Assembly: GCF_000710035.2 (NCBI RefSeq)
Contig: NZ_JMJJ01000005.1
Span: forward strand, 620,001-684,000
Length of the DNA: 64,000 nucleotides
From: Pantoea ananatis LMG 2665
GTDB lineage: Bacteria > Pseudomonadota > Gammaproteobacteria > Enterobacterales > Enterobacteriaceae
Direction: 5' to 3'
Shown: positions 9,310 through 21,178 of the stretch, piece after piece
Position numbering within the stretch: the stretch's first letter is position 1
Layout of the letters: every line of letters starts with the position of its first letter
The notes under the pieces: model-generated
The model's input: only the letters and a program-made list of their open reading frames with translations
The model's database searches: none
Told to the model about the DNA's origin: nothing
Translations under genes and position numbers: made by a program

Positions 9310-11118
9310 ATGCAGCTCCGCTTCGCCCTTCTGCTGCTGTGTAGCTTGCTTACCCTTCCGCTGCACGCTTCCCCGGTTCAGACCAGCTACGCGTTTGCTC
9401 AGGTTGGAACGCCAAAGTATGCGCAAGACTTCAGTCACTACGACTATGTGAATCCTGCCGCGCCCAAGGGCGGCAAGATCGTCTTGTCCGTCATTGGCAC
9501 TTACGACAATTTCAACCGCTATGCCTCACGTGGCAATCCCGGTGCCGGTACCGGGCCCCTGTATGACAGCTTATTCACGACGTCGGACGATGAAACCAGC
9601 AGTTATTACCCCCTCATTGCGGAATCTGCTCGTCATCCCGTGGATTTCAGCTGGATGGACGTTACCCTTAATCCCCGCGCCCGGTTCCAGGATGGTTCAC
9701 CCATTACGGCGGAGGATGTGGCCTTTACCTTCCAAAAGTTTATGACTGAAGGGGTTCCGCAGTTTCGGATATTTTATCGCGGCGTCACGGTCACCGCCCT
9801 CAACCGCCAGACCGTGCGTATTAGGTTACCGGCCCCGGATAAAGACCTGATGCTGGGATTGCTGACGCTACCGGTGATCTCCCAAACCTTTTGGCAGACG
9901 AGAAAATTTAACGAGCCGCTCAGCCAGCCCCCCTTGTCGAGTGGGCCTTATCGCATCAGTAAGTGGAAGCTGGGCCAGTTTATTGAATTCAGTCGCGTAA
10001 ACGATTACTGGGCGGCGGATTTGCCGGTTAACCGTGGCCGGTTCAATTTTGATGTAATGCGTTACGACTATTACCTGGACGACAACGTGGCATTTGAGGC
10101 ATTCAAAGCCGGGGCCTTTGATCTGCGGGAAGAGACGTCGGCAAAGAAATGGGCCACGCAGTATCTGGGGCGTCATTTCGACGATCGACAGATCGTGAAA
10201 GAAACCACACCGAATACCGCCTCAATTGATACGCGCTGGCTGGCGCTGAATAATGAAAAAGCCCTGTTTAGCGATCGTCGGGTCCGGCAGGCGATGGCGC
10301 TGGCTTTCGATTTTGAATGGATGAATAAAACGCTTTTCTATCAGGCTTTTAAGCGCACAGACAGCTATTTTCAGAATACCCACTATGCCGCACGGGGCCT
10401 GCCCGATGCCGCGCAGCTGCGCATTCTGACGCCGTTCGCAGCACAGTTACCGCCTGAAGTCTTCAGTGAAACCTATGTGCCGCCACAAACTGACGGCAGC
10501 GGCTACGATCGCACCAACCTGCTCAAGGCAATGTCCCTGCTGAATAAGGCGGGCTGGCACATCAGGAATCAGCGCCTGATTAATGATAAAACCGGGCAGC
10601 CCTTTAGCGCAGAGCTGCTGCTGCCCGCAGGCGCAAACAGTGAATGGGCGCTTCCTTATCAACATAATCTGGCGCGGCTGGGTATCACGTTAACGCTACG
10701 CCAAATTGACAGCTCGCAGTACCTGCGCCGCCTGCGCAGCGGTGACTATGATATGGTCAGTAATATTTATCATGCGATGCCAACCCCCTCACGCAGTCTG
10801 CAGGCCAACTGGCAATCGGACTATATTCAGTCCTCCTGGAACACGGCCAGGGTCAAGGACCCCGTTGTCGATAGCGTTGTGAAACAGATCATCGCCCATC
10901 AGGACGATGCGGACGCCTTGCTGCCGTTGGGCCGGGCGCTGGACCGTATTTTACTGTGGAATGCGTATATGATCCCGATGTGGTACAACGCCGAGCAGCG
11001 ACTTGCCTTTTGGGACAAATTTTCCCATCCTGCGGTTAAACCTGCCTACAGCACAGGTCTGGATAACTGGTGGTATGACGTGAATAAAGCCGGGCGACTG
11101 CCGGCCGACAAACGCTGA
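9310..11118 (+). CDS. yejA: peptide ABC transporter substrate-binding protein YejA
   Basis: 602 residues with a Sec signal peptide (about 1-20, ending LHA) and a class-C oligopeptide-binding fold (SBP_bac_5). YejA captures oligopeptides in the periplasm for YejBEF; in E. coli this is the importer that carries microcin C into the cell. First gene of the tight yejABEF operon: only 11 bp separate it from yejB. The GC-rich coding style matches the backbone. Confidence 0.95.
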   Translation: MQLRFALLLLCSLLTLPLHASPVQTSYAFAQVGTPKYAQDFSHYDYVNPAAPKGGKIVLSVIGTYDNFNRYASRGNPGAGTGPLYDSLFTTSDDETSSYYPLIAESARHPVDFSWMDVTLNPRARFQDGSPITAEDVAFTFQKFMTEGVPQFRIFYRGVTVTALNRQTVRIRLPAPDKDLMLGLLTLPVISQTFWQTRKFNEPLSQPPLSSGPYRISKWKLGQFIEFSRVNDYWAADLPVNRGRFNFDVMRYDYYLDDNVAFEAFKAGAFDLREETSAKKWATQYLGRHFDDRQIVKETTPNTASIDTRWLALNNEKALFSDRRVRQAMALAFDFEWMNKTLFYQAFKRTDSYFQNTHYAARGLPDAAQLRILTPFAAQLPPEVFSETYVPPQTDGSGYDRTNLLKAMSLLNKAGWHIRNQRLINDKTGQPFSAELLLPAGANSEWALPYQHNLARLGITLTLRQIDSSQYLRRLRSGDYDMVSNIYHAMPTPSRSLQANWQSDYIQSSWNTARVKDPVVDSVVKQIIAHQDDADALLPLGRALDRILLWNAYMIPMWYNAEQRLAFWDKFSHPAVKPAYSTGLDNWWYDVNKAGRLPADKR

Positions 11119-11129
11119 GGAGAGGCAGG

Positions 11130-12224
11130 TTGGCAAGTTACTTTTTACGTAGACTGTTACTGATTATTCCTACCTTGTGGGCCATCATTACGCTCAACTT
11201 TTTTATTGTACAAATTGCGCCAGGCGGCCCGGTCGATCAGGCGCTGGCGAATATCCAGTTTGGCCAGACCAGCGGGCTGCCTGGTGCGGGCAGCGGTGAA
11301 GGCGGTGGCACCCAGGCCAGCCTGCATCGCGTCACGCCAGGGGATAATCAATACCGCGGCGCGCGCGGCCTGGACCCGGAGGTCATCGCAGAAATTGAGC
11401 GACGTTACGGCTTCGATAAACCTATCGGGGAGCGCTATCTCACCATGCTGTGGAACTATCTGCGCTTTGACTTTGGCGACAGCCTGTTTCGCAGTGCTTC
11501 CGTATTGCAGTTAATCAAACAGAGCCTGCCCGTCTCTGTCAGCCTTGGCCTGTGGAGTACCTTAATTATCTACCTGGTCTCCATCCCGCTGGGCATTAGA
11601 AAGGCGGTGCGTAACGGCAGTACCTTTGATGTCTGGAGCAGCACCTTCATCATTATTGGCTACTCCATTCCGGCGTTTCTGTTTGGCATTATGTTGATTG
11701 TTCTGTTTGCCGGCGGCAGCTATTTTGACTGGTTTCCCCTGCGCGGTCTGACGTCTCCACAGTTTGATTCGCTGCCCTGGTACGCCAGGGTAACCGATTA
11801 TCTCTGGCACATTGCGCTACCGGTACTGGCGACGGTGATTGGCGGTTTTGCTACCTTAACTATGCTGACCAAAAATGCATTTCTGGATGAGATTCGCAAA
11901 CAGTATGTGGTCACCGCCCGGGCTAAAGGCCTCTCAGAGCGGCGCATTCTTTACCATCATGTGTTTCGCAACGCGATGCTGCTGGTGATCGCCAGCTTTC
12001 CCGCCACCTTTATCAGCATGTTTTTTACCAGTTCGGTATTGATTGAGGTGATGTTCTCTCTTAATGGCCTGGGCCTGCTGGGTTTTGATGCGACGATCCA
12101 GCGCGATTATCCCGTGATGTTTGGCACCCTGTATATTTTCACCCTGATAGGTTTGCTGATGAATATCCTCAGTGATTTGACCTATACCCTGGTGGATCCC
12201 CGTATTGATTTTGAGGGCCGGTGA
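11130..12224 (+). CDS. yejB: peptide ABC transporter permease YejB
   Basis: 364-residue DppB/OppB-type permease. Hydrophobic N-terminus ([20 protein letters not shown]), a long periplasmic loop, then the permease domain with an EAA-like cytoplasmic loop ([23 protein letters not shown]). The start is TTG 11130, placed by the GAGGCAGG ribosome site and by alignment with the usual N-terminus. It overlaps yejE by 4 bp, indicating translational coupling. Confidence 0.95.
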   Translation: MASYFLRRLLLIIPTLWAIITLNFFIVQIAPGGPVDQALANIQFGQTSGLPGAGSGEGGGTQASLHRVTPGDNQYRGARGLDPEVIAEIERRYGFDKPIGERYLTMLWNYLRFDFGDSLFRSASVLQLIKQSLPVSVSLGLWSTLIIYLVSIPLGIRKAVRNGSTFDVWSSTFIIIGYSIPAFLFGIMLIVLFAGGSYFDWFPLRGLTSPQFDSLPWYARVTDYLWHIALPVLATVIGGFATLTMLTKNAFLDEIRKQYVVTARAKGLSERRILYHHVFRNAMLLVIASFPATFISMFFTSSVLIEVMFSLNGLGLLGFDATIQRDYPVMFGTLYIFTLIGLLMNILSDLTYTLVDPRIDFEGR

Positions 12225-13246
12225 TGCGTCTTTCTCCCCTGAATCAGCAGCGCTGGCAGCGCTTTCGTCATCACCGCCGTGGCTACTGGTCGCTGTGGAT
12301 TTTTCTGTCTGTCTTTATGCTTTCCCTGTGCGCGGAATTCATTGCCAATGATAAACCGCTGCTGGTGCATTATCAGCAGCGCTGGTACGCTCCGCTGTTT
12401 TTTAACTATAGCGAAAGCGATTATGGTGGCCCGTTTGCCACGGCAGCGGATTATCAGGATCCCTGGTTGCAACAGCGCATTGAAAATCACGGCTGGGCGC
12501 TTTGGGCACCCATCCGTTTCGGTGCCAACAGTATTAATTTCGCTTCTCAGGTGCCCTTCCCTTCGCCGCCCTCCCGGCAGAACTGGCTGGGCACGGATGC
12601 CAACGGCGGCGATGTTATGGCGCGTCTGTTATATGGTCTGCGCATTTCACTCCTGTTTGGGGTGCTGCTGACGCTGTTTTCCAGCGTGATTGGGATCGTC
12701 ATCGGTGCCATACAAGGCTACTTTGGCGGCAAGGTGGACCTGATAGGTCAACGCCTGATTGAGGTCTGGTCCGGGATGCCCTCGCTGTTTTTGCTGATCT
12801 TGCTTTCCAGCGTGATTCAGCCCAGCTTCTGGTGGCTGCTGCTGGTTACCGTGCTGTTTGGCTGGATGAGTTTGGTCAGCGTCGTACGTGCCGAGTTTCT
12901 GCGTACCCGTAACTTTGACTATATTCGGGCCGCGCAGGCGCTGGGCGTCAGTGACGGACGTATTATGCTGCGTCATATCCTGCCCAACGCCATGGTGGCA
13001 ACCCTGACCTTTCTGCCTTTTATCCTGTGTGGCTCTATCACCACCTTAACCTCGCTGGATTTTCTCGGATTTGGTCTGCCCATCGGCTCTCCCTCTCTGG
13101 GAGAGCTGCTGCTGCAGGGGAAAAATAACCTGCAGGCCCCCTGGCTGGGTTTATCGGGCTTTTTTACGCTGGCGATTCTGCTGTCGCTGCTCATTTTCAT
13201 TGGCGAAGCCGTGCGCGACGCCTTTGATCCCAGTAAAGGAGTCTGA
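12221..13246 (+). CDS. yejE: peptide ABC transporter permease YejE
   Basis: 341-residue OppC-type permease. One N-terminal helix, a large periplasmic segment, then five helices with the EAA loop ([20 protein letters not shown]) that docks on the ATPase. ATG 12221 overlaps the yejB stop. It pairs with YejB to form the membrane channel. Confidence 0.95.
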   Translation: MMRLSPLNQQRWQRFRHHRRGYWSLWIFLSVFMLSLCAEFIANDKPLLVHYQQRWYAPLFFNYSESDYGGPFATAADYQDPWLQQRIENHGWALWAPIRFGANSINFASQVPFPSPPSRQNWLGTDANGGDVMARLLYGLRISLLFGVLLTLFSSVIGIVIGAIQGYFGGKVDLIGQRLIEVWSGMPSLFLLILLSSVIQPSFWWLLLVTVLFGWMSLVSVVRAEFLRTRNFDYIRAAQALGVSDGRIMLRHILPNAMVATLTFLPFILCGSITTLTSLDFLGFGLPIGSPSLGELLLQGKNNLQAPWLGLSGFFTLAILLSLLIFIGEAVRDAFDPSKGV

Positions 13247-14851
13247 ATGAGCACCCCGCTGCTTGCTGTTAACCATCTCTCCATCGCCTTTCGTCAGGGC
13301 AAACAGCTGTATCAGGTGGTGGACGATGTCTCGCTGCATATAGAGGCAGGAGAAACCCTAGCCCTGGTGGGCGAATCCGGTTCCGGAAAAAGCGTTACCG
13401 CCCTGTCGATCATGCGGCTGCTGCACGCGTCCGCCGTCGCCTATCCTCAGGGCGAAATTCTGCTGGCAGGCGAAGACCTGCTCAAGGCGTCGGCGCAGCG
13501 ACTCCGCGGCCTGCGGGGTAATCAGATGGCGATGATTTTTCAGGAACCCATGGTGTCACTCAACCCTTTGCACAGTATTGAAAAGCAGCTATATGAAGTG
13601 CTTTCTCTACATCGCGGCATGCGACGCGAGCCCGCGCGAGCGGAAATCCTGCGCTGCCTCGATCGCGTGGGTATTCGCCAGCCGGCCTCCCGCCTGAACG
13701 CTTTTCCACATCAGCTCTCCGGGGGCGAGCGCCAGCGTGTGATGATCGCGATGGCCCTGCTGACCCAGCCGAGGCTGCTGATTGCCGATGAACCGACCAC
13801 CGCGCTTGATGTCACCGTTCAGGCGCAGATCCTTGGCCTGCTGCGCGAACTGCAACAGGAACTGAATATGGGCATGCTGTTTATTACCCATAACCTGAAG
13901 ATTGTTCGCCAACTGGCAGACAGCGTCAGCGTGATGCGCTCTGGTCGGGTGGTTGAGCATAACGCCGGCCAGCGCCTGCTAACACAGCCTCAGCACGCCT
14001 ACACGAAGCAGCTGCTGGCAGCCGATCCGGAAGGTCGTGCAGTGCCGCTCCCTGCGGATACGCCGGTTATTCTTAAGGTGGACAACCTGCGCGTCAGTTT
14101 TCCCCTGCGTCAGGGCCTGTTTAAACGTAAAACAGGCGAAAAAATTGCAGTAGAGAATCTTAGCTTTAGCCTGAAACGAGGCGAAAGTCTGGGATTAGTA
14201 GGCGAGTCAGGCTCAGGTAAAAGCACCACCGGTATGGCGTTGTTGCGTCTTATTGCCGCTCAGGGGGAGGTCTGGTTTGACAATCAGCCGCTGCATCAGC
14301 TGTCGAGAAAAGCGCTGTTGCCGCTGCGTCGACGCATTCAGGTCGTTTTTCAGGATCCTAATTCTGCGCTGAACCCCCGAATGACGGTTCAGCAGATCGT
14401 TGCCGAAGGTCTGGCCGTGCATTATCCACACCTGAGTGCCGCACAACAGGACGAACGGGTCAAAGCGGTCATGACCGAGGTCGGGCTGGACGCGGAAAGC
14501 CGCCATCGCTATCCAGCTGCGTTTTCCGGCGGTCAGCGTCAGCGAATCGCTATTGCGCGCGCCCTTATTCTTGAACCGGAGCTGCTGATACTGGATGAGC
14601 CAACCTCCTCACTCGACCGCTCCGTACAAAAACAGATTCTGACGCTGCTACGGGGATTACAGCAGCAGCGTCAGCTGAGTTATCTGTTTATCAGTCACGA
14701 TTTGGAAGTGGTGCGATCGCTCTGCCATCAGCTCATCGTACTGCGTCAGGGCGAGGTCGTTGAACAAGGCGACTGTGAGACACTCTTTGCCACACCTGCA
14801 CAGGCTTATACCCGCGAGCTGCTCGGCTCCGTTTCGCTCAGTGACCGATGA
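13247..14851 (+). CDS. yejF: peptide ABC transporter ATP-binding protein YejF
   Basis: 534 residues with two fused ABC ATPase domains of the OppD and OppF type. Each half has Walker A (GESGSGKS at about 44 and about 317), a signature (LSGGERQRV and FSGGQRQRI) and Walker B (LLIADEPTT and LLILDEPTS). The start abuts the yejE stop. The duplicated ATPase powers YejBE. Convergent with yejG, whose stop overlaps its 3' end. Confidence 0.95.
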   Translation: MSTPLLAVNHLSIAFRQGKQLYQVVDDVSLHIEAGETLALVGESGSGKSVTALSIMRLLHASAVAYPQGEILLAGEDLLKASAQRLRGLRGNQMAMIFQEPMVSLNPLHSIEKQLYEVLSLHRGMRREPARAEILRCLDRVGIRQPASRLNAFPHQLSGGERQRVMIAMALLTQPRLLIADEPTTALDVTVQAQILGLLRELQQELNMGMLFITHNLKIVRQLADSVSVMRSGRVVEHNAGQRLLTQPQHAYTKQLLAADPEGRAVPLPADTPVILKVDNLRVSFPLRQGLFKRKTGEKIAVENLSFSLKRGESLGLVGESGSGKSTTGMALLRLIAAQGEVWFDNQPLHQLSRKALLPLRRRIQVVFQDPNSALNPRMTVQQIVAEGLAVHYPHLSAAQQDERVKAVMTEVGLDAESRHRYPAAFSGGQRQRIAIARALILEPELLILDEPTSSLDRSVQKQILTLLRGLQQQRQLSYLFISHDLEVVRSLCHQLIVLRQGEVVEQGDCETLFATPAQAYTRELLGSVSLSDR

Positions 14852-15158
14852 AGGTTTCCGCAATCGCCACGCCTTGATTTTTCAGGCAGCAGTTCGTGGC
14901 GCTCTCATCACAACGGCGGATAAAAAGGCAGGGCTGCCCTTCGCACTCAGCGATTTTGCCGTCAACCTGAATGGCGGCCAGCATGTCTTTCAGTTCCCGC
15001 AGAATCTCCCATGCCGGAACACCATCATGGCTTATCAGCCGGAGCGCAATAACGTCATGCTCTTCTGAGCCCGCATCGTCGGTTTCAATCACGGCATGAC
15101 GATCGCTAATCCAGCGAAACCGCTGCGGCAGGCGATGCACAACCGAAAGTTGCAACAT
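14838..15158 (-). CDS. yejG: YejG-family protein
   Basis: 106-residue soluble protein starting MLQLSVVHRLPQRFRW, close to the length of E. coli YejG and in the same convergent place after yejF; the two coding ends overlap by 14 bp. No catalytic motif is visible and the function is not well defined. Confidence 0.85.
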   Translation of the reverse strand: MLQLSVVHRLPQRFRWISDRHAVIETDDAGSEEHDVIALRLISHDGVPAWEILRELKDMLAAIQVDGKIAECEGQPCLFIRRCDESATNCCLKNQGVAIAETFIGH

Positions 15159-15423
15159 AGTGATCCCTATCTCCAGAGAATGAAGCGCAATTCACAACCA
15201 ATGGTGTCAGCCTGCAGAGTGGGTAAAGTCTGCTTAACGCGCCGATCCGCAATCGCCCGGTAGAGCAAATTTGCGAGTTAAATCTCACTTTGGGCTATAT
15301 GTACCGCGTTTAATGATAACTAACAATCATTTTAGTCCCAATACGATTACTTTATTTGCTATTTTTTTTCACAAATAAGAAACATTTTTGACTAAGCGGA
15401 AAAAGAGGATGGCAGACGCCCGC

Positions 15424-16619
15424 TTAGCGGGCGACGGTACGCGGACGTGAGGCGTAGAGAAATAACGAAACGGAGATTGTCGCGCACAGTGCAATGGTTC
15501 CCACCATGGGCCAGGCACTGTTGAAGCTGAACAGGGAGAGCAGCGCCCCCGCCAGCGCACCCACGCCAAAACGCAAGGTGCCCGCCAGAGAAGAGGCCGT
15601 ACCGGCCATATGCGGAAACTCATCAAGGATACCGCCATAGCATTTGACGACACCATCGACACGCAGCCGATGAACATTGCAATGCCTAATACCAGCGGCA
15701 GGAACCCCAGATCGAAAGCGCTGACGATCAACAGCCAGATGCCCATAGCAAACTGCACCAACAATCCGAAGCGAAACAGGACCACGGGGCCAAAACGGCG
15801 CACTGCCCGGCTGTTAATCAGCGTCATGATGAACAAAAACACAATATTCAGACCGAAGTAGTAGCCAAAACTCTGCGGTGAAATGTGATTCAGTTCGATG
15901 TAAACAAAGGGGCCAGCGTTGAGAAAGGTAAACAGCCCCGCAAACGAGAATCCGCTCGATAACATATAGCTGAACGCGCGCTTGTGGCGAAACAGGATAA
16001 CGAAGTTACCTAGCGTGGTGCGCAGGTGAAAGCGCTGTCGCTGCTCAGGTTTAAGGGTTTCGCGAATCTGGGTTGCCACCAGCACAGTGGTGATAACCGC
16101 CGCTATCGACAGCGTCCAGAAAATGGCGTGCCAGCTCCAGACTAACAGCAGCCAGCCGCCGATGATGGGCGCCAGCAGCGGTGCGATGGTGGTAATCAAC
16201 ATGACGAACGACATCATGCGTGAGAAGTCTTCTTTCGAGTAACTGTCACGCATCAACGCATTGATCACGACGCTGGCCGCCGCTGCCGCCAGACCGTGTA
16301 AAAAACGCATCGCAATCAGTTGTTCAATCGACTGCGAAAGTGCGCAGGCTGCCGCTGCGCAGGCAAATATCAGGGTGCCGAGCGTAATCACCGGCTTGCG
16401 GCCATAGCTGTCGGCGAGCGGACCGTAGATCAACTGACCGATGGCAAAACCCAGGATATAAAGATTGAGCGTCATCTGAACGCTACCGGCGGACACGGCA
16501 AACTGGCGCGCAATTTGTGGCATTGCAGGCAGATACATATCTATCGACAACGGCATCAACATCGCTAACAGGCCGAGGATGACGACCAGCCCCATTGGCG
16601 AATTCTTTTCCTTACGCAC
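15424..16619 (-). pseudogene. bcr: multidrug efflux MFS transporter Bcr, apparent frameshift
   Basis: Drug:H+ antiporter of the Bcr/CflA family (12 helices; [11 protein letters not shown] and the motif [11 protein letters not shown]), normally exporting bicyclomycin and other drugs. The reading frame matches Bcr up to SSNAMAV, then changes register at about 15629-15632. The missing last part ([15 protein letters not shown] to the stop at 15424) is intact in the next frame. Loss of one base (GTATCC where GTAATCC is expected) explains it. The uncorrected frame runs to 15369 with an unrelated tail. It could be a real inactivating mutation or a sequencing error. The start is GTG 16619, or ATG 16595. 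Confidence 0.85.
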
Positions 16620-16630
16620 CAGGTTTCTCG

Positions 16631-17350
16631 CTATTTTTGTTTAAGTTCATCCGGTAAGCCAATGCTGGCTATCTCTTCTTCCGTTAACGGGCGGTATTCA
16701 CCCGGTTCCAGCGCCTCGTCCAGCACAATCTCACCAATGCGCTCGCGGTGCAGGCCAACGACCCGGTTACCCACGGCTGCAAACATGCGTTTGACCTGGT
16801 GATAGCGGCCTTCGCTCAAGGTCAGCAGCACTTCCGTGGGGGTGATGACCTCAAGCTGAGCGGGTTTAGTCAGGCTTTTTTCATTATGCAGCTGCACCCC
16901 GGCGCTGAACTGTGCGGCCGTGTCATCGCTCACCGGCGCTTCCAGCGTTACCCGATAAGTTTTCTCACAATGGTGGCGCGGTGAGGTAATGCGATGTGAC
17001 CACTGACCGTCGTCCGTCAGCAGGACTAAACCGGTGGTATCAATATCCAGCCGGCCCGCGGCATGCAGCTTAAACGCCATCGGTTCTTCAATGAAATAGA
17101 CGATGGTGGGATGATCGGGATCGTCCGTTGAGCAGACATAGCCCTGAGGTTTGTTCAGCATAAAGTAGCGCGGCCCGGTCTGCATCTGCAATACATTGCC
17201 GTCATACTCAACCTCATGATCGGGCTGGAGTTTGAAAGCGGTGTCGCGCACCACATCACCGTTAACGGTAACACGTTGACCACGGATTTCACGTGCGGCG
17301 ATGGCACGGCTGATTTCCAGTTGCTGAGAGATGAATTTGTCGAGTCGCAT
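16631..17350 (-). CDS. rsuA: 16S rRNA pseudouridine(516) synthase RsuA
   Basis: 239 residues: N-terminal S4 RNA-binding domain ([16 protein letters not shown]), then the RsuA-type catalytic domain with [10 protein letters not shown], in which Asp102 is the nucleophile, and the late motif [11 protein letters not shown]. It isomerises U516 of 16S rRNA during 30S assembly. Located between bcr and radD, as in E. coli, and slightly longer than the usual 231 residues at the C-terminus. Confidence 0.95.
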   Translation of the reverse strand: MRLDKFISQQLEISRAIAAREIRGQRVTVNGDVVRDTAFKLQPDHEVEYDGNVLQMQTGPRYFMLNKPQGYVCSTDDPDHPTIVYFIEEPMAFKLHAAGRLDIDTTGLVLLTDDGQWSHRITSPRHHCEKTYRVTLEAPVSDDTAAQFSAGVQLHNEKSLTKPAQLEVITPTEVLLTLSEGRYHQVKRMFAAVGNRVVGLHRERIGEIVLDEALEPGEYRPLTEEEIASIGLPDELKQK

Positions 17351-17505
17351 GAATTCGTTTTGCCTGTTACTGCGGAGGGAAACTAAAACGGCATTTTTAA
17401 CCGTTGAAAAAGTAGGGGAAGTATAGCCTGATCTGCGCCTCGCTGACAGCGCGTTTATTGTGGATTCGTGGCATAATTGCGGCAGGTTTTACAAAAGTGA
17501 ACAGC

Positions 17506-19260
17506 ATGTCTTTTACCTTACGCCCTTATCAACAGGAAGCGGTCGATGCCACCCTCGCCCACTTCCGTCGTCATCCTGAACCTGCCGTGATCGTTCTGCC
17601 CACCGGGGCCGGAAAAAGCCTGGTGATCGCCGAGCTGGCGCGCCTGGCTCGAGGTCGGGTGCTGGTGCTGGCGCACGTTAAAGAGCTGGTGGCGCAAAAT
17701 CACAGCAAGTATCAGGCTTACGGACTTGAGGCTGACATCTTTGCGGCAGGATTGCAGCGCAAAGAAAGCCAGCGGAAAGTCGTGTTCGGTAGCGTCCAGT
17801 CTGTTGCACGTAATCTCAGCCTGTTTGACCGCGCCTTTTCGCTGGTGATTGTTGATGAGTGCCACCGCATTGGTGATGACAAAGCGAGCCAGTATCAGCA
17901 AATTTTCAATCACCTGCGCCAGCATAATCCTCAGTTGCGTCTGCTCGGCCTGACCGCAACACCGTTTCGCCTGGGCAAAGGCTGGATCTACCGTTTTCAT
18001 TATCACGGTATGGTTCGGGGCGACGAGCAGGCCCTGTTTCGCGACTGCATCTATGAACTGCCCCTGCGCTATATGATCAAGCATCAGTTTCTGGTGCCGC
18101 CGGAACGGCTGGATATGCCGGTGGTTCAGTATGATTTCAGCCGCCTCACCGCTCAGGCAAATGGTCTGTTCAACGAAGCCGACCTGAATCGGGAACTCAA
18201 ACAGCAGCAGCGGGTGACGCCCCATATTATCCAGCAGATTGTGGAATTTGCCGAGGATCGCCACGGCGTGATGATTTTTGCCGCCACCGTCGAACACGCG
18301 CGCGAAATTTTGGGCCTGCTGCCTGAAAACAGCGCGCTGGTGTCGGCAGAAACTCACGCGAAAGATCGGGATGCGCTAATCGCGGCGTTTAAAGCCCAGC
18401 AGCTTAAGTTTCTGGTCAACGTTGCGGTGCTAACCACCGGCTTCGATGCGCCGCATGTGGATCTGATCGCGATCCTGCGCCCTACCGAGTCAGTCAGCCT
18501 GTATCAACAGATTGTCGGGCGCGGTCTGCGCCTGTCGCCCGGCAAAAAAGACTGCCTGATTCTGGACTATGCCGGTAATCCTCACGATCTGTTTACGCCT
18601 GAAGTGGGCGCACCGAAAGGGAAAAGTGACAATCAGCCCGTGCAGGTATTTTGCCCGGCCTGCGGCTTCGCCAATACCTTCTGGGGCAAGGCCACGAGCG
18701 ATGGCATGGTGATTGAGCACTTTGGCCGACGTTGTCAGGGCGTACTGGAAGACGACGACGGCGGGCGCGAGCAGTGTGACTACCGCTTTCGGTTTAAGAA
18801 CTGCCCGGCGTGCAACGCGGAAAACGACATCGCCGCGCGCCGCTGCCGCGAATGCGACAAGATTCTGGTCGATCCTGACGATATGCTTAAAGCCGCGCTG
18901 AAGCTGAAAGATGCGCGCGTTCTGCGCTGCGGCGGCATGACGCTGGAACAGGGCCGCGACGACAAAGGCGAATGGTTGAAAGCCACCTATTTCGATGAAG
19001 ACGGCACCAGCGTCAGTGAGCGGTTTCGTCTGCAAACGCCCGCACAGCGCAAGGCGTTTGAGCACCTGTTTATGCGCCCGCATCAGCGCGCGCCCGGCGT
19101 GCCGCTGGGCTGGCAAACCGCCGCCGATGTGCTGGCCCTGCAGCCTCTTCTGCGCCATCCCGATTTTGTGGTGGCCCGTGCCAAAGGCCAGTTCTGGCAG
19201 ATTCGCGAAAAGCTGTTTGACTACCAGGGGCGCTTTCGCCGCGCTAACGAACTGCGCTAA
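17506..19260 (+). CDS. radD: SF2 DNA repair ATPase RadD (YejH)
   Basis: 584 residues from ATG 17506, which gives the family N-terminus [13 protein letters not shown]; the frame from 17458 is an extension. Superfamily 2 core: Walker A PTGAGKS (31-38), DECH box (about 120), SAT-like TATPF, and motif [10 protein letters not shown]. The C-terminal part is rich in paired cysteines (FCPACGF, CPACNAE, CRECDK) that form zinc knuckles. RadD acts with RecA and single-strand-binding protein in double-strand-break repair and processing of branched intermediates. Confidence 0.93.
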   Translation: MSFTLRPYQQEAVDATLAHFRRHPEPAVIVLPTGAGKSLVIAELARLARGRVLVLAHVKELVAQNHSKYQAYGLEADIFAAGLQRKESQRKVVFGSVQSVARNLSLFDRAFSLVIVDECHRIGDDKASQYQQIFNHLRQHNPQLRLLGLTATPFRLGKGWIYRFHYHGMVRGDEQALFRDCIYELPLRYMIKHQFLVPPERLDMPVVQYDFSRLTAQANGLFNEADLNRELKQQQRVTPHIIQQIVEFAEDRHGVMIFAATVEHAREILGLLPENSALVSAETHAKDRDALIAAFKAQQLKFLVNVAVLTTGFDAPHVDLIAILRPTESVSLYQQIVGRGLRLSPGKKDCLILDYAGNPHDLFTPEVGAPKGKSDNQPVQVFCPACGFANTFWGKATSDGMVIEHFGRRCQGVLEDDDGGREQCDYRFRFKNCPACNAENDIAARRCRECDKILVDPDDMLKAALKLKDARVLRCGGMTLEQGRDDKGEWLKATYFDEDGTSVSERFRLQTPAQRKAFEHLFMRPHQRAPGVPLGWQTAADVLALQPLLRHPDFVVARAKGQFWQIREKLFDYQGRFRRANELR

Positions 19261-19391
19261 GCCTTATTAGCGTTTGCCCCTGTAGGGGATTACCGCTATA
19301 ATGCCGCCCGCTTTTGCATGTGCATAAGCGGTGTTGAATAACCCTTCTGTTACTGGGTCGCCTGTAGCAGAAATCATAAAGAGACGTATTA

Positions 19392-19676
19392 ATGTTCACT
19401 ATCAATGCAGTAGAACGTAAAGAGCAGGGTAAGGGTGCGAGCCGCCGCCTGCGCGCAGCAAACCGCTTCCCGGCCATCATTTATGGTGGTTCAGAAGCCG
19501 CTGTTGCTATCGACCTCGACCACGACCAGGTGATGAACCTGCAAACCAAGCCAGGCTTCTACGAAGAAGTGCTGACTCTGGTGGTTGACGGTAAAGAAAC
19601 CAAAGTTAAAGTGCAGGCTGTTCAGCGTCATCCGTTCAAGCCAAAACTGCACCACATCGACTTCGTTCGCGCTTAA
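19392..19676 (+). CDS. rplY: 50S ribosomal protein L25
   Basis: 94 residues, the short form of bL25 without the CTC extension, binding 5S rRNA (N-terminus [19 protein letters not shown]). The GAG-rich leader ends in AAAGAGACG before the ATG. A strong terminator follows immediately. Length and position after radD match E. coli. Confidence 0.96.
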   Translation: MFTINAVERKEQGKGASRRLRAANRFPAIIYGGSEAAVAIDLDHDQVMNLQTKPGFYEEVLTLVVDGKETKVKVQAVQRHPFKPKLHHIDFVRA

Positions 19677-19698
19677 TCGCCGAATGCGTTGAAAGTAG

Positions 19699-19726
19699 AA
19701 GGGCCGGTTGCGAAACCGGCCCTTTT
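19699..19726 (+). terminator. Rho-independent terminator of rplY
   Basis: The strong GC hairpin AAGGGCCGGTT/AACCGGCCCTT with a three-base loop and T-rich tail begins about 22 bp after rplY. It can also serve the convergent yejK transcript. Confidence 0.92.
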
Positions 19727-19768
19727 ATTTTGCCTGTTATCCGCCAGAACGCCGGATCGGGCAGATGC

Positions 19769-20773
19769 TTATTTACTGCTGGTGCGGCGTTGCAGCTGCT
19801 CACGCAGGTTAGGCGGTGTTCCTTTGATGGTCAGCGTATCGGTGACCGGATCCCAGAAAATGCGCTCGCCAAGCAACAGGGCATCGAAGTTCAGGGTCAG
19901 CCCCCCACCGCTACCGGCAAACTTGGTTAACTGACGTAACGTACTGCGATCTGCCGGGAAATGCTCTTCCAGGTCATAGCCCTGCTCCTGAGTAAAGGCT
20001 TCAAACGTCTTTTCACCCAGTGGCGGCAGCTCACCTGATAACGCTTTCAGCGCGATCTCTTCCCCAGCCTGAAGCTGTTCATTACAGTAGCTGTAAACCT
20101 GCTGACGGTAGTTTTGTCGTTCATTCTTATCCAGATTCGACTCGTCACAATAGTCATCTACCGCCTGTAACAGCCCCCGGTTCTGCGCCTTGGCATCCAG
20201 TCCGACTTCCGCCCCCAGAAAATCCATGAAGAAATCAGAAACTTTTCGCCCTACCCGTCCACGCAGGAAGGTGAGGTAGCGCGTCGATTCAGGGCTGGTT
20301 TCCCACTCGGTAAGATCGATTCGTGCCACAATATCGGCGTGATTGATATCCAGATAGTGGGTACTGCTGATATCCATCTGTTCGTTGACGCGCATACTCG
20401 ACTGGCTGTTTAACACCGCCACCAGCAAGTATTCTACCGCCAGATAGCGGTACTGGATAAACAGCACTACGCCGCCTTCGGCGAAAGGATATTTTGCCAG
20501 TTCATCACGCAGGCGTCCGGTAGCAGCCCGGCTAAAAGCGAGAAAATCATCGTTACCCTTGCGGCAGTTGCGCAGTGCATCTGCCAGTTCGCTTTCAGCA
20601 TTAAACAGCCCGTAAGCTTTACTTTTTGCACTGTATACACGGTGCAGCTCTTCCACCATCGCCTCGACGGTATTGGTGGCCGGCAGTAACGAATCACGAA
20701 GCACCAGCTCTAACTGATTTTCATCACGTTTGATTAACTGGTGCAAGGCAATCTGGTCGATATCCAGACTCAT
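19769..20773 (-). CDS. yejK: nucleoid-associated protein YejK (NdpA)
   Basis: 334 residues starting [13 protein letters not shown] after an AGGAG site; the longer frame to 20812 lacks a site. The sequence belongs to the 37-kD nucleoid-associated protein family throughout (for example [14 protein letters not shown] and [17 protein letters not shown]). The protein associates with the nucleoid and has been linked to topoisomerase function. It is divergent from yejL, with the E. coli order kept. Confidence 0.92.
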   Translation of the reverse strand: MSLDIDQIALHQLIKRDENQLELVLRDSLLPATNTVEAMVEELHRVYSAKSKAYGLFNAESELADALRNCRKGNDDFLAFSRAATGRLRDELAKYPFAEGGVVLFIQYRYLAVEYLLVAVLNSQSSMRVNEQMDISSTHYLDINHADIVARIDLTEWETSPESTRYLTFLRGRVGRKVSDFFMDFLGAEVGLDAKAQNRGLLQAVDDYCDESNLDKNERQNYRQQVYSYCNEQLQAGEEIALKALSGELPPLGEKTFEAFTQEQGYDLEEHFPADRSTLRQLTKFAGSGGGLTLNFDALLLGERIFWDPVTDTLTIKGTPPNLREQLQRRTSSK

Positions 20774-20931
20774 GGTAAACTCTCCTAATAGCACAGGCGC
20801 GTATTCAAACACCGCCAGCAGCAGCTTTCAACTCCATGCACAACCCGAACACCGCGCTTTCGATAAATTTGCGGAAAAAAGTGCGCTGTTCCGGTACTAT
20901 ATCGCCTTTTGAGACGAGATAAGTTTTCGCT

Positions 20932-21156
20932 ATGCCACAATCATCCCGTTACAGCGACCAACGCGTTGAACAACTCCTCGCGGAAATGGCGCAGGTTTTG
21001 CAAAAAGACCAGGCGCCAACCGACCTTTCCCTGATGGTACTGGGGAACATGGTAACCAATCTGATCAACAGCGATGTTGCTCCCGCGCAACGCCGCTCTC
21101 TGGCCCGTTCTTTTGCTGATGCCCTGCAGGCGTCGGTAGACGACAGCGCCCATTAA
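20932..21156 (+). CDS. yejL: YejL-family (UPF0352) protein
   Basis: 74 residues, [16 protein letters not shown] at the N-terminus, all-helical and soluble, with the expected length. It lies 22 bp before yejM and is probably co-transcribed with it. Role unknown. Confidence 0.9.
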   Translation: MPQSSRYSDQRVEQLLAEMAQVLQKDQAPTDLSLMVLGNMVTNLINSDVAPAQRRSLARSFADALQASVDDSAH

Positions 21157-21178
21157 TTCGCTAATCTGACGTCAAACT

